A stretch of DNA of 37,740 bases from JBMYZL01 sp049610385 (GTDB lineage: Bacteria > Bacteroidota > Bacteroidia > Flavobacteriales_D > Sanyastnellaceae). Positions 8,172 to 16,810 of the stretch are shown in pieces. The DNA is taken from contig JBMYZL010000021.1 in the NCBI GenBank assembly GCA_049610385.1, positions 1-37,740 on the forward strand. The letters run 5' to 3'. Position 1 is the stretch's first letter. Every line of letters begins with the position of its first letter. The notes under the pieces were generated by a model that had not been told where the DNA came from, made no database searches, and worked only from the letters and a program-made list of their open reading frames with translations. The position numbers and the translations under genes are program-made.

Positions 8172-8966
8172 ATGTGGAAGTTTGTGATGGTCTTTGCTGT
8201 GGCCACTTTTTCAATCCAAAGTTGGAGCCAAAACGATTGTGGAGCATTGCATGATTACAATCAGGACGGCGTTATTGGGGCGCCAGATTTGATGAATCTA
8301 TTGAGTCTTTATGGTCAGCCGTTGGAGGTGGCTGAATGGACATGCGGTGACCCCGTCAATGATTATGGATATGATTATTCGACTGTTTTGATTGGCGGTC
8401 AATGCTGGTTTGCGGAAAACCTTCGGACGGAGCACTATGCCAATGGCGACATGATTCCGGGTGAATTGAGCGATTCAGAATGGGAGACTGCGGCATCGGG
8501 TGCTCAAGCGGTATACGGCGAGGGGGGCTCAGCATGTTTGTATGGCAATTGTGATGAGGTTCAAAACCTCGCGGATTATGGTCGCTTGTACAATTGGCAT
8601 GCAGTAGATGATTCTCGTGGCTTGTGTCCGAGCGGTTGGCATGTGCCGACGGATGCAGAGTGGACCCTTCTTGCGGATTTTTTGGGTGGAGCATCCATTG
8701 CAGGAGCGCCGATGAAGTCGTCTCCCTGCGACACGCCAAGTTGGGATGGTACGAATAGCAGTGGTTTTTCCGGACTTCCGGGCGGGTTTCGCAACGTCGA
8801 TGGTGTCTTCGGCCTTGAGAGCCTCTCTGGCATTTTTTGGAGTGCCTCTCCGGCTTCAGAAACCTTTGCATGGGACCGAACACTCTATTACGCCGGTGAT
8901 GTCGTCAATACGAACGGTTACAACCAACAAAGAGGGCATTCTGTTCGTTGCGTTCGGGATGAATGA
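8172..8966 (+). CDS. Secreted FISUMP-domain protein with dockerin-like motif
   Basis: A 264-residue exported protein. The signal peptide (about 1-19) is followed by a short Asp/Asn-rich EF-hand or dockerin-like motif at about 22-48 (DYNQDGVIGAPDLMNLLSLY). A FISUMP domain (Fibrobacter succinogenes major paralogous domain) covers about 56-264: YDYSTVLIGGQCWFAENL, GRLYNWHAVDDSRGLCPSGW, SGFSGLPGGFR, IFWSASP and a terminal HSVRCVRDE. FISUMP proteins are surface or secreted proteins of unknown biochemical function; the fold resembles sulfatase-modifying/C-type lectin-like modules, so ligand binding is a guess. No T9SS domain follows, so how it is retained is unclear. It is a close paralogue of the truncated gene just upstream, suggesting a tandem duplication. 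Confidence 0.85.
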   Translation: MWKFVMVFAVATFSIQSWSQNDCGALHDYNQDGVIGAPDLMNLLSLYGQPLEVAEWTCGDPVNDYGYDYSTVLIGGQCWFAENLRTEHYANGDMIPGELSDSEWETAASGAQAVYGEGGSACLYGNCDEVQNLADYGRLYNWHAVDDSRGLCPSGWHVPTDAEWTLLADFLGGASIAGAPMKSSPCDTPSWDGTNSSGFSGLPGGFRNVDGVFGLESLSGIFWSASPASETFAWDRTLYYAGDVVNTNGYNQQRGHSVRCVRDE

Positions 8967-8987
8967 GGAGGACTGTGATTCATGTCT

Positions 8988-9056
8988 AGTTGACTCTTTG
9001 TCCAATTGTTGATTGGCCTTAAGGCCGAATGGCTGAGCACAGCAAGGGCCGAAATC
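8988..9056 (+). repeat. Dispersed repeat B, copy 2
   Basis: TTGACTCTTTGTCC, then the palindrome GGCCTTAAGGCC and GGCTGAGCACAGCAAGGGCC, aligns with copy 1 at 8055-8122. It follows the stop codon of the intact FISUMP gene and overlaps the most upstream possible start of the FkbM gene, implying that the first codons of that frame are not really coding. Confidence 0.5.
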
Positions 9057-9908
9057 ATCTTATACCATTTGGCGATCTTAAACTCCAAACCTTTGGTTGA
9101 GACAGTTAAACATCACACGATTTCTAATTTACCCGAGATTTGTAGGAAAACTCACAACAAACTACTGTTTCAATTGATAGGGCTAAGACGAAAATTATTC
9201 GTTTCCAAACGCCTTTGGATGCGAAGATTTCATATTCCACTAAGGCTGAGAGGTGGAGTTAAAATTAATTCTCATCGGATTCAATCGCAGTGGATTGTGA
9301 ATTCATTGATTGAAGGGCTCTACGAAGGCCAAGAGGCACGTTCAATTGAGATTCTAATCCAACCGGATGACAGCGTGTTAGAGCTGGGTTCAGGGTTGGG
9401 TTACATAGCTTGCTTAGCAGCGAAAAGGGCACACCGAGGCCGCGTGCTATCTTATGAGGCGAATCCCAAAATGGTGGATTTGGCAAAAGAGACGATTCAG
9501 CTCAATTCAATTGATAATGTTGAAATCAGAAATGGCATCCTTGCATCGAAGCTGGGTACAAGGAATTTTTATCTCTCTGAGCATTTTTGGGAGAGCTCTT
9601 TAGAACCAAATCCTGATTGGACCATGATTTCTATTGTTGCGGATTCAATACAAGAGGTTTTAGGAACATTCCGTCCAAACGTGCTGATCGTCGATATTGA
9701 AGGTGGTGAGTATGAATTATTCAAAACATCTTTTTGGGATTCAAACGAAAGTCTCAAAAAGATGTCCATCGAGTTTCACAAATGTGAAGATCCACACGGT
9801 AGGTTTTCTAAGCTCAACTTTGACGGATGGGAGCCAAATAGAAATCTGGATGAGGTCCAAAATGATTTGTGCAATGGGCACCAAATTCTAGTCTTCTCAA
9901 GATTGTAA
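9006..9908 (+). CDS. FkbM-family SAM-dependent methyltransferase
   Basis: A methyltransferase of up to 300 residues. The Rossmann motif I DSVLELGSGLGYIACLAA (about 122-139) binds S-adenosylmethionine, VLSYEANPKMVDLA supplies the acidic ribose contact, and NVLIVDIEGGEYELF (about 225-239) is the signature of the FkbM family. FkbM enzymes O-methylate sugars or polyketides, and in Bacteroidota they commonly act on surface polysaccharides. The frame opens with TTG at 9006 inside repeat B, so the first ~20 codons are doubtful. The first in-frame ATG is 9219, which would leave a 229-residue protein keeping the whole catalytic domain. The region is more AT-rich than its neighbours. No other glycan gene is adjacent, so its substrate is unknown. 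Confidence 0.8.
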   Translation: MLIGLKAEWLSTARAEIILYHLAILNSKPLVETVKHHTISNLPEICRKTHNKLLFQLIGLRRKLFVSKRLWMRRFHIPLRLRGGVKINSHRIQSQWIVNSLIEGLYEGQEARSIEILIQPDDSVLELGSGLGYIACLAAKRAHRGRVLSYEANPKMVDLAKETIQLNSIDNVEIRNGILASKLGTRNFYLSEHFWESSLEPNPDWTMISIVADSIQEVLGTFRPNVLIVDIEGGEYELFKTSFWDSNESLKKMSIEFHKCEDPHGRFSKLNFDGWEPNRNLDEVQNDLCNGHQILVFSRL

Positions 9909-10144
9909 GGATTTAAAACAAACTATACTTCTTGAGAAATCGTCTGGTCTTTTTGGAACTTGAAACATGGTTGAGGTTAAAAATTTTGATTTTAAAAAAA
10001 GTTCGGAACGCTAACCAAAATGGTTCGGAAACCGAAGTAAATACATCAATTAACTTATTGATGATTTGTATATACAAAACCCTTCTTCGAGGACAAGTTG
10101 GGTCAAAAGAACGGACATTCAATCATGTGCTTGGCTGTAACGGG

Positions 10145-10867
10145 ATGATGTACAAGAGAACAATCATTTATTTGATGATCATCTTATTTGGGATATCTAC
10201 CTGGTCCTGCAGATTGTCTCGGACGTTCCAAATGGATCACTCCTCCACTCCTTTGTCTTACCATGAGGCTTATTGGGTGGCTCAAGTAAAGCCAGATGGC
10301 GCACCGGCGAAAATCACAGTGATCAATGACTTGCATGTGGACACCTCTACTCATCGAGTTACTGTTTATGCGCAGTCTCGAATGTTTGGGAAAATACTAT
10401 CTCCTCCTCAAGTGGGACCAGGAGAATGTGTGATATCAAAAACAGACACATTTTGCTTTCATCCCAATGCCGTTTACCTGAATGGGGCAGGTGCGGAATT
10501 GAATCGTTCTGATGGAAGCGGTGCCTGGTGGGTTAAACATTCATGGGTTCTTGGAGGAGAAGGTTATCAAAATTGGGAATTGAAACCTGCGAAGAGCTAC
10601 GGTGAAGGACACTATGTTGATGGCATCCTGCTTGAAGACGGCTTGACAATGAAAATTGGGGCTCGAAAAGATTCGATTTTTACTGATTTCAATTTAAGGA
10701 GACCCATCATTGATGTTACAAAGAGGCAGGTGCGCTATCAGGTATCACGCTATGGAATTTCCAATCAATCGGGCTCTTTGGAAGAGACATTCAATCTTGT
10801 TTGGAAATGCAAATGCAGAAAAAGCCCCCTCACAGGTGGTATTCGAACTTGCCCGAGATTAAGATAG
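10145..10867 (+). CDS. Predicted lipoprotein, unknown function
   Basis: The frame is open from 9932, but a credible start is ATG 10145 (MMYKRTIIYLMIILFGI), giving a lipoprotein signal peptide with STWSC as lipobox-like cleavage site and about 240 residues. The mature protein has alternating beta-rich segments (KITVINDLHVDTSTHRVTVY, GEGHYVDGILLEDG) and no recognised domain. The last ~20 residues (CKCRKSPLTGGIRTC) look unlike protein, while another frame over the same bases continues as good protein-like sequence to 10959. A frameshift near 10805 that has changed the C-terminus is therefore possible. It follows the FkbM gene in the same AT-rich stretch. Confidence 0.6.
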   Translation: MMYKRTIIYLMIILFGISTWSCRLSRTFQMDHSSTPLSYHEAYWVAQVKPDGAPAKITVINDLHVDTSTHRVTVYAQSRMFGKILSPPQVGPGECVISKTDTFCFHPNAVYLNGAGAELNRSDGSGAWWVKHSWVLGGEGYQNWELKPAKSYGEGHYVDGILLEDGLTMKIGARKDSIFTDFNLRRPIIDVTKRQVRYQVSRYGISNQSGSLEETFNLVWKCKCRKSPLTGGIRTCPRLR

Positions 10868-10959
10868 CTCAGTTGCTCTTGAATCAACCCAAGTCCACCC
10901 TGGTCTGGGAGGAGGTCACCAACTGCATCAATAAGGTGAGGAGTTTTGCCTTTGAGTAA
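10807..10959 (+). other. Protein-like frame overlapping the lipoprotein 3' end
   Basis: In the frame starting at ATG 10807 the bases read as 50 residues including RWYSNLPEIKIAQLLLNQPK and STLVWEEVTNCINKVRSFAF, then TAA. This looks more like genuine protein than the competing C-terminus of the lipoprotein frame. It could be the displaced real C-terminus or an independent small ORF. No family is recognised. Confidence 0.3.
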
Positions 10960-11127
10960 GGAGCCTAGGGCTGTTTTCCTGATTGGCTTTTGTCGATGCA
11001 AGGGCACTTTTTATCGTGGGTGTGCCGCCCCATCAAAAACAGTCGTGGATGGTTGCAGACAAGATTCAATTGTTTGGAATACTTCCCGTAATCAGGTTAC
11101 CTTGCCGTCGCAACTAAATCAAATCCT

Positions 11128-11991
11128 ATGCGTTGTCTGATCATCTCTTTTTTAGCTGCTTCAATCTCCCTCTCTACCAATGCACAGCAGTCCTCTGTCC
11201 AGCTTACGTCTGAGAACATGGCTTTTTTCTCGGTAACCATTGACGGCAATCGCCTGGCTGCCGAGGCCTCCGTTCATCAGGAAATCACTGGACTTCAGGA
11301 AGGCAAATCTTACAGCCTGTTCATAGATTACGTCAGTCCTGAATTCACAGATGTCCGAACAAGGTTAACCTTGGACCAGAATGGCGGTCGCGGTGCTGGT
11401 ATTTACAGTTATACAATTCCTGCTTTTTTTCAGGGCCAATTGAGACTGGAGACCTTTGTTTCCACAAGCGGCATGGGGAGTGGCGCGGCCAATCTTGGGC
11501 AGATGGCACAGAGCGTAACGCAAATGGCGCAGGACATGTCCAACGCGTTTGGGGCTGGCAGCAACAGTCGACCTCAACAGGCACCACCGGCCGCACAACC
11601 GGCCGTACAGCCGGCCGCAGCGCAACCCTCGACACTGGCACCAGAGCCAGAAGTGGAAATCGTTTACGTAGAAGGTTATACAGGGGAAATTGGTTGTGAG
11701 AAACCTGTGGGTGCTGAACGATTTGAGCGCATGATGGAGCGCATCAGCGACGCCGCGTTCGCTGACGACAAGGTGAGTATGGCTAAGCAAATTCTGCGAA
11801 CGAACTGCATCGTCATCGAGCAACTGGTCGAAATTCTGGAGGAAATCTCTTTTGACGATGACCAGCTGGACTTGGCCAAATTCGCGTACGAACACGTCTA
11901 TGACCTCGAGAATTACTACGAAGTCTATGGTGTGTTTTCATTCAGCAGCAGCAGTGATGAGCTCGATGATTTCATTGAAGGCCAGCACTAA
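11128..11991 (+). CDS. Secreted DUF4476-domain protein
   Basis: A 287-residue exported protein. The signal peptide ends at about residue 19 (STNAQ). An N-terminal beta-rich domain (about 20-115; LTSENMAFFSVTIDGNRL, GKSYSLFIDYV) resembles the small sandwich often paired with DUF4476. A Pro/Ala/Gln linker at about 145-172 includes PAAQPAVQPAAA. The C-terminal DUF4476 domain (about 190-285) has the family features ISDAAFADDKVSMAKQIL, ISFDDDQLDLAKFAYEHVYD and YEVYGVFSFSSSSDELDDFI. The function of DUF4476 is unknown; the helical repeats suggest protein binding. It is probably monocistronic. Confidence 0.88.
   Translation: MRCLIISFLAASISLSTNAQQSSVQLTSENMAFFSVTIDGNRLAAEASVHQEITGLQEGKSYSLFIDYVSPEFTDVRTRLTLDQNGGRGAGIYSYTIPAFFQGQLRLETFVSTSGMGSGAANLGQMAQSVTQMAQDMSNAFGAGSNSRPQQAPPAAQPAVQPAAAQPSTLAPEPEVEIVYVEGYTGEIGCEKPVGAERFERMMERISDAAFADDKVSMAKQILRTNCIVIEQLVEILEEISFDDDQLDLAKFAYEHVYDLENYYEVYGVFSFSSSSDELDDFIEGQH
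11587..11622 (+). repeat. 12-bp tandem repeat (x3) in the DUF4476 linker
   Basis: Three successive 12-base units (CCGGCCGCACAA, CCGGCCGTACAG, CCGGCCGCAGCG) encode the PAAQ/PAVQ/PAAA linker. Slippage here would change linker length in frame. Confidence 0.8.
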
Positions 11992-12229
11992 AGAGACATG
12001 ATTGAATGCGTGCCATTGAATTTGGAAGGTGCTCGTGTCTAATCATTAAGATTTCGACAGCACCGGCAAATTCAAGACATCAGAAAATGCCTTGGAGAGG
12101 CGCATGGGTAGACAACAGCAAGCTGTTCGTAAAATAGGGGAGCAATTGAGGCCGATCTCTGAATCACCAGTAAAAACTGGCGACTCATCGGGGGTGCCAC
12201 AGAGCCACCGGCCCCGCTAGTTTTGCAAC

Positions 12230-12778
12230 ATGACCAAGAAAGTCAGATTTTATCTCATCGCTTCATTCATTCTGACAACTCGATATTTCGATTGGCATTC
12301 TACACGTCTGTATACACCTGATTTATCCAATGAAGCCAATCCACTCGTATCAATGATCGGATTGGAATGATCTGGATTGACTGGGGTCCTTGTTTTACTT
12401 AAGGCGTACTGCATCTTCGCTTTGTGGCGCGCCACATTTGATGAGATTTCGTTGTGGCCCGAAGAGAAATCTCTAACCTTCATCCAGTTTTCCAAATTCT
12501 TGATGTCCGGGAGAAAGGCCCGTCGGAACAAGATGTTTCAAACCTCTCGAGGGGAGATGCGACATTTTCATGCGTACAACGGCCATGTGTTGTCCATCGG
12601 CTTGGTGTGGGGAGGGATTTTGACAACACTCATGTGGCTTGGAATCAACCATTTTGAGATTTACCCGCAATTCCACAGTACACCCGCGATTTACACGCTA
12701 GTCGTTCTAGGCTTCATTGGGCTTACATGTCGTTGGCATCTCAGGGAATACAAAAATTACATCGAATGTGCTGTCTGA
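12230..12778 (+). pseudogene. Membrane protein gene interrupted by an in-frame TGA
   Basis: From ATG 12230 the frame reads MTKKVRFYLIASFILTTRYF ... TPDLSNEANPLVSMIGLE and hits TGA at 12368-12370. It then continues in the same frame without another stop to 12778: SGLTGVLVLLKAYCIFALWR, a polar middle, and two more hydrophobic helices ending in REYKNYIECAV. The whole would be a protein of about 182 residues with roughly four membrane segments, and sequence around the stop is continuous in character. Many genes here end in TGA, so recoding is unlikely and a nonsense mutation (or sequencing error) is favoured. The downstream part could only start at a TTG (12377). No family is recognised; TPDLSNEANP resembles a motif of small Bacteroidota membrane proteins. 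Confidence 0.6.
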
Positions 12779-12792
12779 GGCGCCGCCAACTT

Positions 12793-12837
12793 CACCAAAT
12801 CAAGGTTGAGGGTATTAGGGTTCTGGACAACGTTCAC
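12793..12837 (+). repeat. Dispersed repeat A, diverged copy
   Basis: CACCAAATCAAGGTTGAGGG then TATTAGGGTTCTGGACAACG and TTCAC aligns with the first two thirds of repeat A with several substitutions. The 3' hairpin is lost. Confidence 0.65.
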
Positions 12838-12991
12838 AGTTGAAGGCACGCCCGTATTCGTGTCCAGTTCGTTTTGCTCCATTCTTCAGCATTGAAACAT
12901 TGCATGAAACCAATGATTGTCATTGGATTTATCCGTGAAAAAAGCTGCTCATTTTGGATCCGATTTCTTTCTTTTGGTGTACTGGTTGTGT

Positions 12992-13020
12992 TTTGGTAAA
13001 TTACGCCGAGATTATGTTTT
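12992..13020 (+). promoter_or_regulatory. Candidate Bacteroidota promoter for the FISUMP-like gene at 13027
   Basis: TTTG at 12992-12995, a 17-bp spacer and TATGTTTT at 13013-13020 match the TTG / TAnnTTTG pattern with one mismatch. It ends six bases before the ATG, so the mRNA would be leaderless or nearly so. Confidence 0.4.
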
Positions 13021-13026
13021 AGTTAG

Positions 13027-14406
13027 ATGAACTATCGTTTTTTGTCGTTTGCTTTGACCTGCTTTGCGCTTTCATCGAGTGCTTTGGGCCAAACCACAAC
13101 CCTCTGCGAATTCAATGACGAGATTCACCTTGAGTGCAATTTCAACGAGATGATGGAAGCCATACGCCTTTATGAGGACACCTTGAGCGAACTCACGGAG
13201 GTCATCGTTTTCGAGGATTATTGGATCATCACTTGTGCCGATAATGGAAGCGTGCACATGGTGTACGACTGCGACACACTGCATGCAGAAACACTCGAAC
13301 TCATCGCGCTGATTGAGGCCGCAAGGACCCCTCCCGAGCCACCGGGCACTTACGACCCCTGCAGCAACTTTGCGAACGTCAATTACTACGAGCACAGCTT
13401 GAGCTGCAGCGGAAGCGGCACCAACGGGCGCAACTTCACCGATAATTGCTGGTTCAGCACCAATCTCCAAAATGTGCGCTACCGCAGTGGCGACCCAATT
13501 TCCGAAGTTTCTGATGCCGCAACTTGGGCTGCCATGGATGACGTGGCTGCACGAGCACTCTACGTTGACAGTGCTTTATTGCAAGATGATTTCGGATTGC
13601 ATTACACGCCGACCGCCATCCTCGATTCGCGCAAGCTTTGCCCGCCGGGGTGGATGATTCCCGATTCTACTTCGGTCCTCAATTTGGTGTCGTATGGCTC
13701 TTCTGTAATCCAATTGGACAACGCTCAACGCAGGAATACCTCCGGTACTTGGGCGCCCAAAGAATCCGTTCACATAGGAGGGGGGGTCTCTGAGGACCAG
13801 TTCAACACACAGTTCTATGCACTATCCTTTGAAGGGGGCGCGGTGGCTGATTCTTTGGCCTTCTATGCGAACAATTCAAATTTCAACACTTCGAACCCCA
13901 TCGATGGAAACTACGTGGCGGCCGATTCTCCTGAAGGGATGAGCGTTAAGTGCCGTTTGATGGGAAATGATGAGGTGGCACTCGACCCCGACTACATCGC
14001 TTGGCATGCAAGACCTAGGGCACAGGCAATGGACTATCCCGAGTCATATTACAAGCAAATGCCACGTACTTACGCGGCGGATCCAACAAACGTTAGCCTC
14101 GTGCAAGGCTTCGGCACATTAAACGGCGAGTTGTGGTACACCGGTCCCGGTGCGGTGACCGCTGTCGGTTTCAAGTGGGGCGTGAGCCCGACGCTCGCAG
14201 AGGCAGATTCCGTGACTGCGGCCAGCCACAGTGACGTCGGGTATTGGGCCAGCAGCACCGACCAAGCTGTCCTCGCAGGGCCCTTCAGTTACGATCTTAC
14301 TAACCTCATCTCGGGCCAAACCTATTACTATGCCCCTTGGGCGAAGAACAATTTTGGGTATTCGTACGGGGATACTATCAGCTTTGAAATGCCCCCGCCG
14401 CCGTGA
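13027..14406 (+). CDS. Secreted FISUMP-like protein with C-terminal beta-sandwich region
   Basis: A 459-residue exported protein with a signal peptide cleaved near ALGQ (about 22). Residues 23-105 are acidic with Cys residues (CEFNDEIHLECNF). A divergent FISUMP domain follows at about 108-312: FTDNCWFSTNLQNVRYRSGD, RKLCPPGWMIPD, MSVKCRLMG. It lacks the GRLYNW and DDSRGLCPSGW wording of its relatives. The C-terminal ~100 residues (GTLNGELWYTG, VGFKWGVSP, YDLTNLISGQTYYYAPWAKN) look like a fibronectin type III-style domain. The protein stops at a Pro-rich tail without a T9SS sorting domain. The role is unknown, probably surface or extracellular. Confidence 0.8.
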   Translation: MNYRFLSFALTCFALSSSALGQTTTLCEFNDEIHLECNFNEMMEAIRLYEDTLSELTEVIVFEDYWIITCADNGSVHMVYDCDTLHAETLELIALIEAARTPPEPPGTYDPCSNFANVNYYEHSLSCSGSGTNGRNFTDNCWFSTNLQNVRYRSGDPISEVSDAATWAAMDDVAARALYVDSALLQDDFGLHYTPTAILDSRKLCPPGWMIPDSTSVLNLVSYGSSVIQLDNAQRRNTSGTWAPKESVHIGGGVSEDQFNTQFYALSFEGGAVADSLAFYANNSNFNTSNPIDGNYVAADSPEGMSVKCRLMGNDEVALDPDYIAWHARPRAQAMDYPESYYKQMPRTYAADPTNVSLVQGFGTLNGELWYTGPGAVTAVGFKWGVSPTLAEADSVTAASHSDVGYWASSTDQAVLAGPFSYDLTNLISGQTYYYAPWAKNNFGYSYGDTISFEMPPPP

Positions 14407-14829
14407 TATGATATTACCATGGCGAACTGCGGGGCAATGAATGACCCTGACATATGAAGGGTATGAATGCGACCTCATTGGCATCGGGGGAGATTGTCGG
14501 ATTAAAGATAATTTGAGGACGACGGGGTATGCTGATGGTTCGGTAAGGGCATGGTTCTTGGGGGTGTTGTGCTTCCATCCTACTTGCGCCACTTTTTGGG
14601 TATTGATTTATTGACATGTTAGTCAATGATGTCGTTACGGAGGCCTAAGGTCTGCTTCATGGGCAATGCGACTTCTCCGGTCGTAGAATTGCCGAAATAT
14701 TGGGTGTTGAAATTTCCGCCCCACCAGAATCGACCCCGCCGCAAAAATAATAGTTTGGTTTGGTGATTTCTATTCGCAGTGAGCCGTTGGCTCTGATTTG
14801 GTTATATTAGTAAAGCTAAATTGAACGTG
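14407..14829. other. 423-base intergenic region, no gene seen
   Basis: The stretch between the two large FISUMP genes holds no convincing coding sequence, repeat copy or terminator. The last ~80 bases are AT-rich and include TATATTAG close to the next start, but no properly spaced -33 element. Confidence 0.5.
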
Positions 14830-16794
14830 ATGAAAAAAGCCTGGCTGACAATCGGCACTTGTGCGCTTTATGGTATCGGACTTGGACAATCAACATCAAC
14901 AGATTCTTCCACTTTGCCTGAATTTTCCATTTATCACTCGGTTTTGGATTGGGTCAATTCGGCAGACGTCAACGCCACCGAACAAACGATTGCGTATCAT
15001 TTCCCGGGACAAGTTTTACCATCCATCGTATACGCGGAGCAGCAAGATAGTTTTATCCATGTGGTCCATCAGCAGGCACCCTTCGAGTTTTCGACTGAAG
15101 TTTTGCCCGCGCTTCCGGCGTTAAATTATACGGCCATGCGCACGAGGCCGGACGATGCGGGTCATGAAATCTGGTATTTGATGGCCAGCGAACCTTCCCG
15201 AATCCTTCGAAAGGAGGGGCTGCTCTCGGATGCGCCAGTAGAATTCTTGGTCGAATCCGATGCGGCATGGGTGAATTTTGAGGTCATTGACATTAACGGA
15301 GACGGCACCGATGAACTCGTCACTGTCGAATATGGAAACCATGCCAAGGTCATTGCTTGGTCCGATTTGAATGGCACTTTCGTCGCGCAGGACACCATTG
15401 GATTGGCAGCATATGCCACTCATCTGCATGCCCATGACTTGAACTATGATGCGGTTCCCGACTTGATCGTTCCAGGCTCGCCTTTGCGTGTGTTCACCAG
15501 CGCGAATGGCAGTTGGGAATTGACGGCGAGCGCACCCGGTCGGGGAAATGTCGATTTCGCGGATCTCGATAGCGATCACGACCTTGATCTAGCTACCACC
15601 GATTATTACGGATTGACTTGGAGTCAAATCCGAAACGAATTAAATGGCCATTTTGATATCACTTCTGCCATTGCCGACACGACTTCGGATCAATGGTATG
15701 GACAAGCTTGTCGCATCGCCGATGTAACAGGTGACGGAGCGCCGGATATTCTTCATACCCGAGCCATCGACAACATCATTTACCTCTGGCGAAACGGGTT
15801 GGATGAGATGAATGAACTCGTCGAACTGACGCCAGCCGGACAGGCAGGCAACCGACATATTTCGCTGGTCGACATGGACTTGGATGGCGATTTGGACTGG
15901 CTGGGGGCTGGACCCTACCAGCACATCGGAATTTTGGAAAACACACAGATCAAATTCGGGTGCACATATCCGTTCGCAACCAATTACGCTTCGTTGGCAA
16001 ATGCGGATGACGGCTCCTGTACATTCGACACCAACAGCTGTAGCAATTGTCCTGCCGACTTGGATGGCGATTTCGAAATTGGGACGCCTGACTTGCTTCT
16101 CATGCTGACGAGCTTTGGGCAACCATGTCCCGAGCCCGAGTCGCCTGAATGGGTTTGCGGTGATCTGGTCAACTACCACGGTTACGATTACGCCACCGTG
16201 GAGATTGGTGACCAGTGCTGGTTTGCTGAGAACCTTCGCAGTGACAACTACGAGAATGGTGATCCGATTTCGGCCGACCTGACCAATGCGGAGTGGGAGG
16301 TTGCCACGGTTGGAGCAGTTGCAATTTTTGGGGAAGGCTCAGGAAATTGTTTCGAGCAGAGCGTAGAGGGTGATGCCTGTGATGAGTTCTGGTCTCTTCA
16401 AGAATATGGCCGTCTCTACAACTGGTTTGCTGTTGATGATTCGCGTGGTTTGTGTCCAAGCGGCTGGGTTGTTCCTTCAGATGAAGATTGGACAACGATG
16501 ACCGATCAACTGGGTGGAATGTTGACTGCAGGTGATGCGATCAAGACCGTATCAGGGTGGCCCGAGGTATCAACCGGAACCGATTTGAGTGGGTTTTCAG
16601 GATTGCCAGGCGGCTATCGTTATTGGGACGGGACCTTCGACAATGCGGGCGGGTACGGAAGTTGGTGGAGTTCAACGCCTGCGGGTTCATCTGCGTGGTT
16701 TCGTTACGTGCTTGGTTGGTCTTCAGAAATCATGGGGCCCGCTTGGGACAAGCGATATGGATATTCAGTCCGCTGCATAAAGAACTTGGAGTAA
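14830..16794 (+). CDS. Secreted FG-GAP/VCBS-repeat protein with dockerin-like and FISUMP domains
   Basis: A 654-residue exported protein (signal peptide about 1-19, ending LGQ). Residues ~30-370 hold FG-GAP/VCBS-type repeats with Asp-rich calcium loops: DINGDGTDELVTVEYGN, DLNYDAVPDLIVPG, DLDSDHDLDLATTDYYG, DVTGDGAPDILHTR, DMDLDGDLDWLGAG, the pattern of a calcium-binding beta-propeller. GCTYPFATNYASLANADDGS (about 376-396) is a short Cys-bounded module. A dockerin-like motif DLDGDFEIGTPDLLLMLTSF (about 410-430) precedes a complete FISUMP domain (about 443-654; GRLYNWFAVDDSRGLCPSGW, SGFSGLPGGYR, SVRCIKN). ATG 14830 (MKKAWLT) is preferred over TTG 14821. It is the largest of the four FISUMP proteins. 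The function is unknown; surface binding or adhesion is likely. Confidence 0.87.
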   Translation: MKKAWLTIGTCALYGIGLGQSTSTDSSTLPEFSIYHSVLDWVNSADVNATEQTIAYHFPGQVLPSIVYAEQQDSFIHVVHQQAPFEFSTEVLPALPALNYTAMRTRPDDAGHEIWYLMASEPSRILRKEGLLSDAPVEFLVESDAAWVNFEVIDINGDGTDELVTVEYGNHAKVIAWSDLNGTFVAQDTIGLAAYATHLHAHDLNYDAVPDLIVPGSPLRVFTSANGSWELTASAPGRGNVDFADLDSDHDLDLATTDYYGLTWSQIRNELNGHFDITSAIADTTSDQWYGQACRIADVTGDGAPDILHTRAIDNIIYLWRNGLDEMNELVELTPAGQAGNRHISLVDMDLDGDLDWLGAGPYQHIGILENTQIKFGCTYPFATNYASLANADDGSCTFDTNSCSNCPADLDGDFEIGTPDLLLMLTSFGQPCPEPESPEWVCGDLVNYHGYDYATVEIGDQCWFAENLRSDNYENGDPISADLTNAEWEVATVGAVAIFGEGSGNCFEQSVEGDACDEFWSLQEYGRLYNWFAVDDSRGLCPSGWVVPSDEDWTTMTDQLGGMLTAGDAIKTVSGWPEVSTGTDLSGFSGLPGGYRYWDGTFDNAGGYGSWWSSTPAGSSAWFRYVLGWSSEIMGPAWDKRYGYSVRCIKNLE

Positions 16795-16810
16795 TTCGGT
16801 TAAGCCTACT

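Noticed and set aside
10820..10860. tRNA-like GGTATTCGAACTTGCC segment
   Set aside because: It recalls a T-loop, but no matching stems, anticodon arm or acceptor stem can be built on either strand.
12368..12370. TGA read as an amino acid
   Set aside because: Many clear genes in the window end at TGA, so code reassignment is not supported; no selenocysteine element was recognised.
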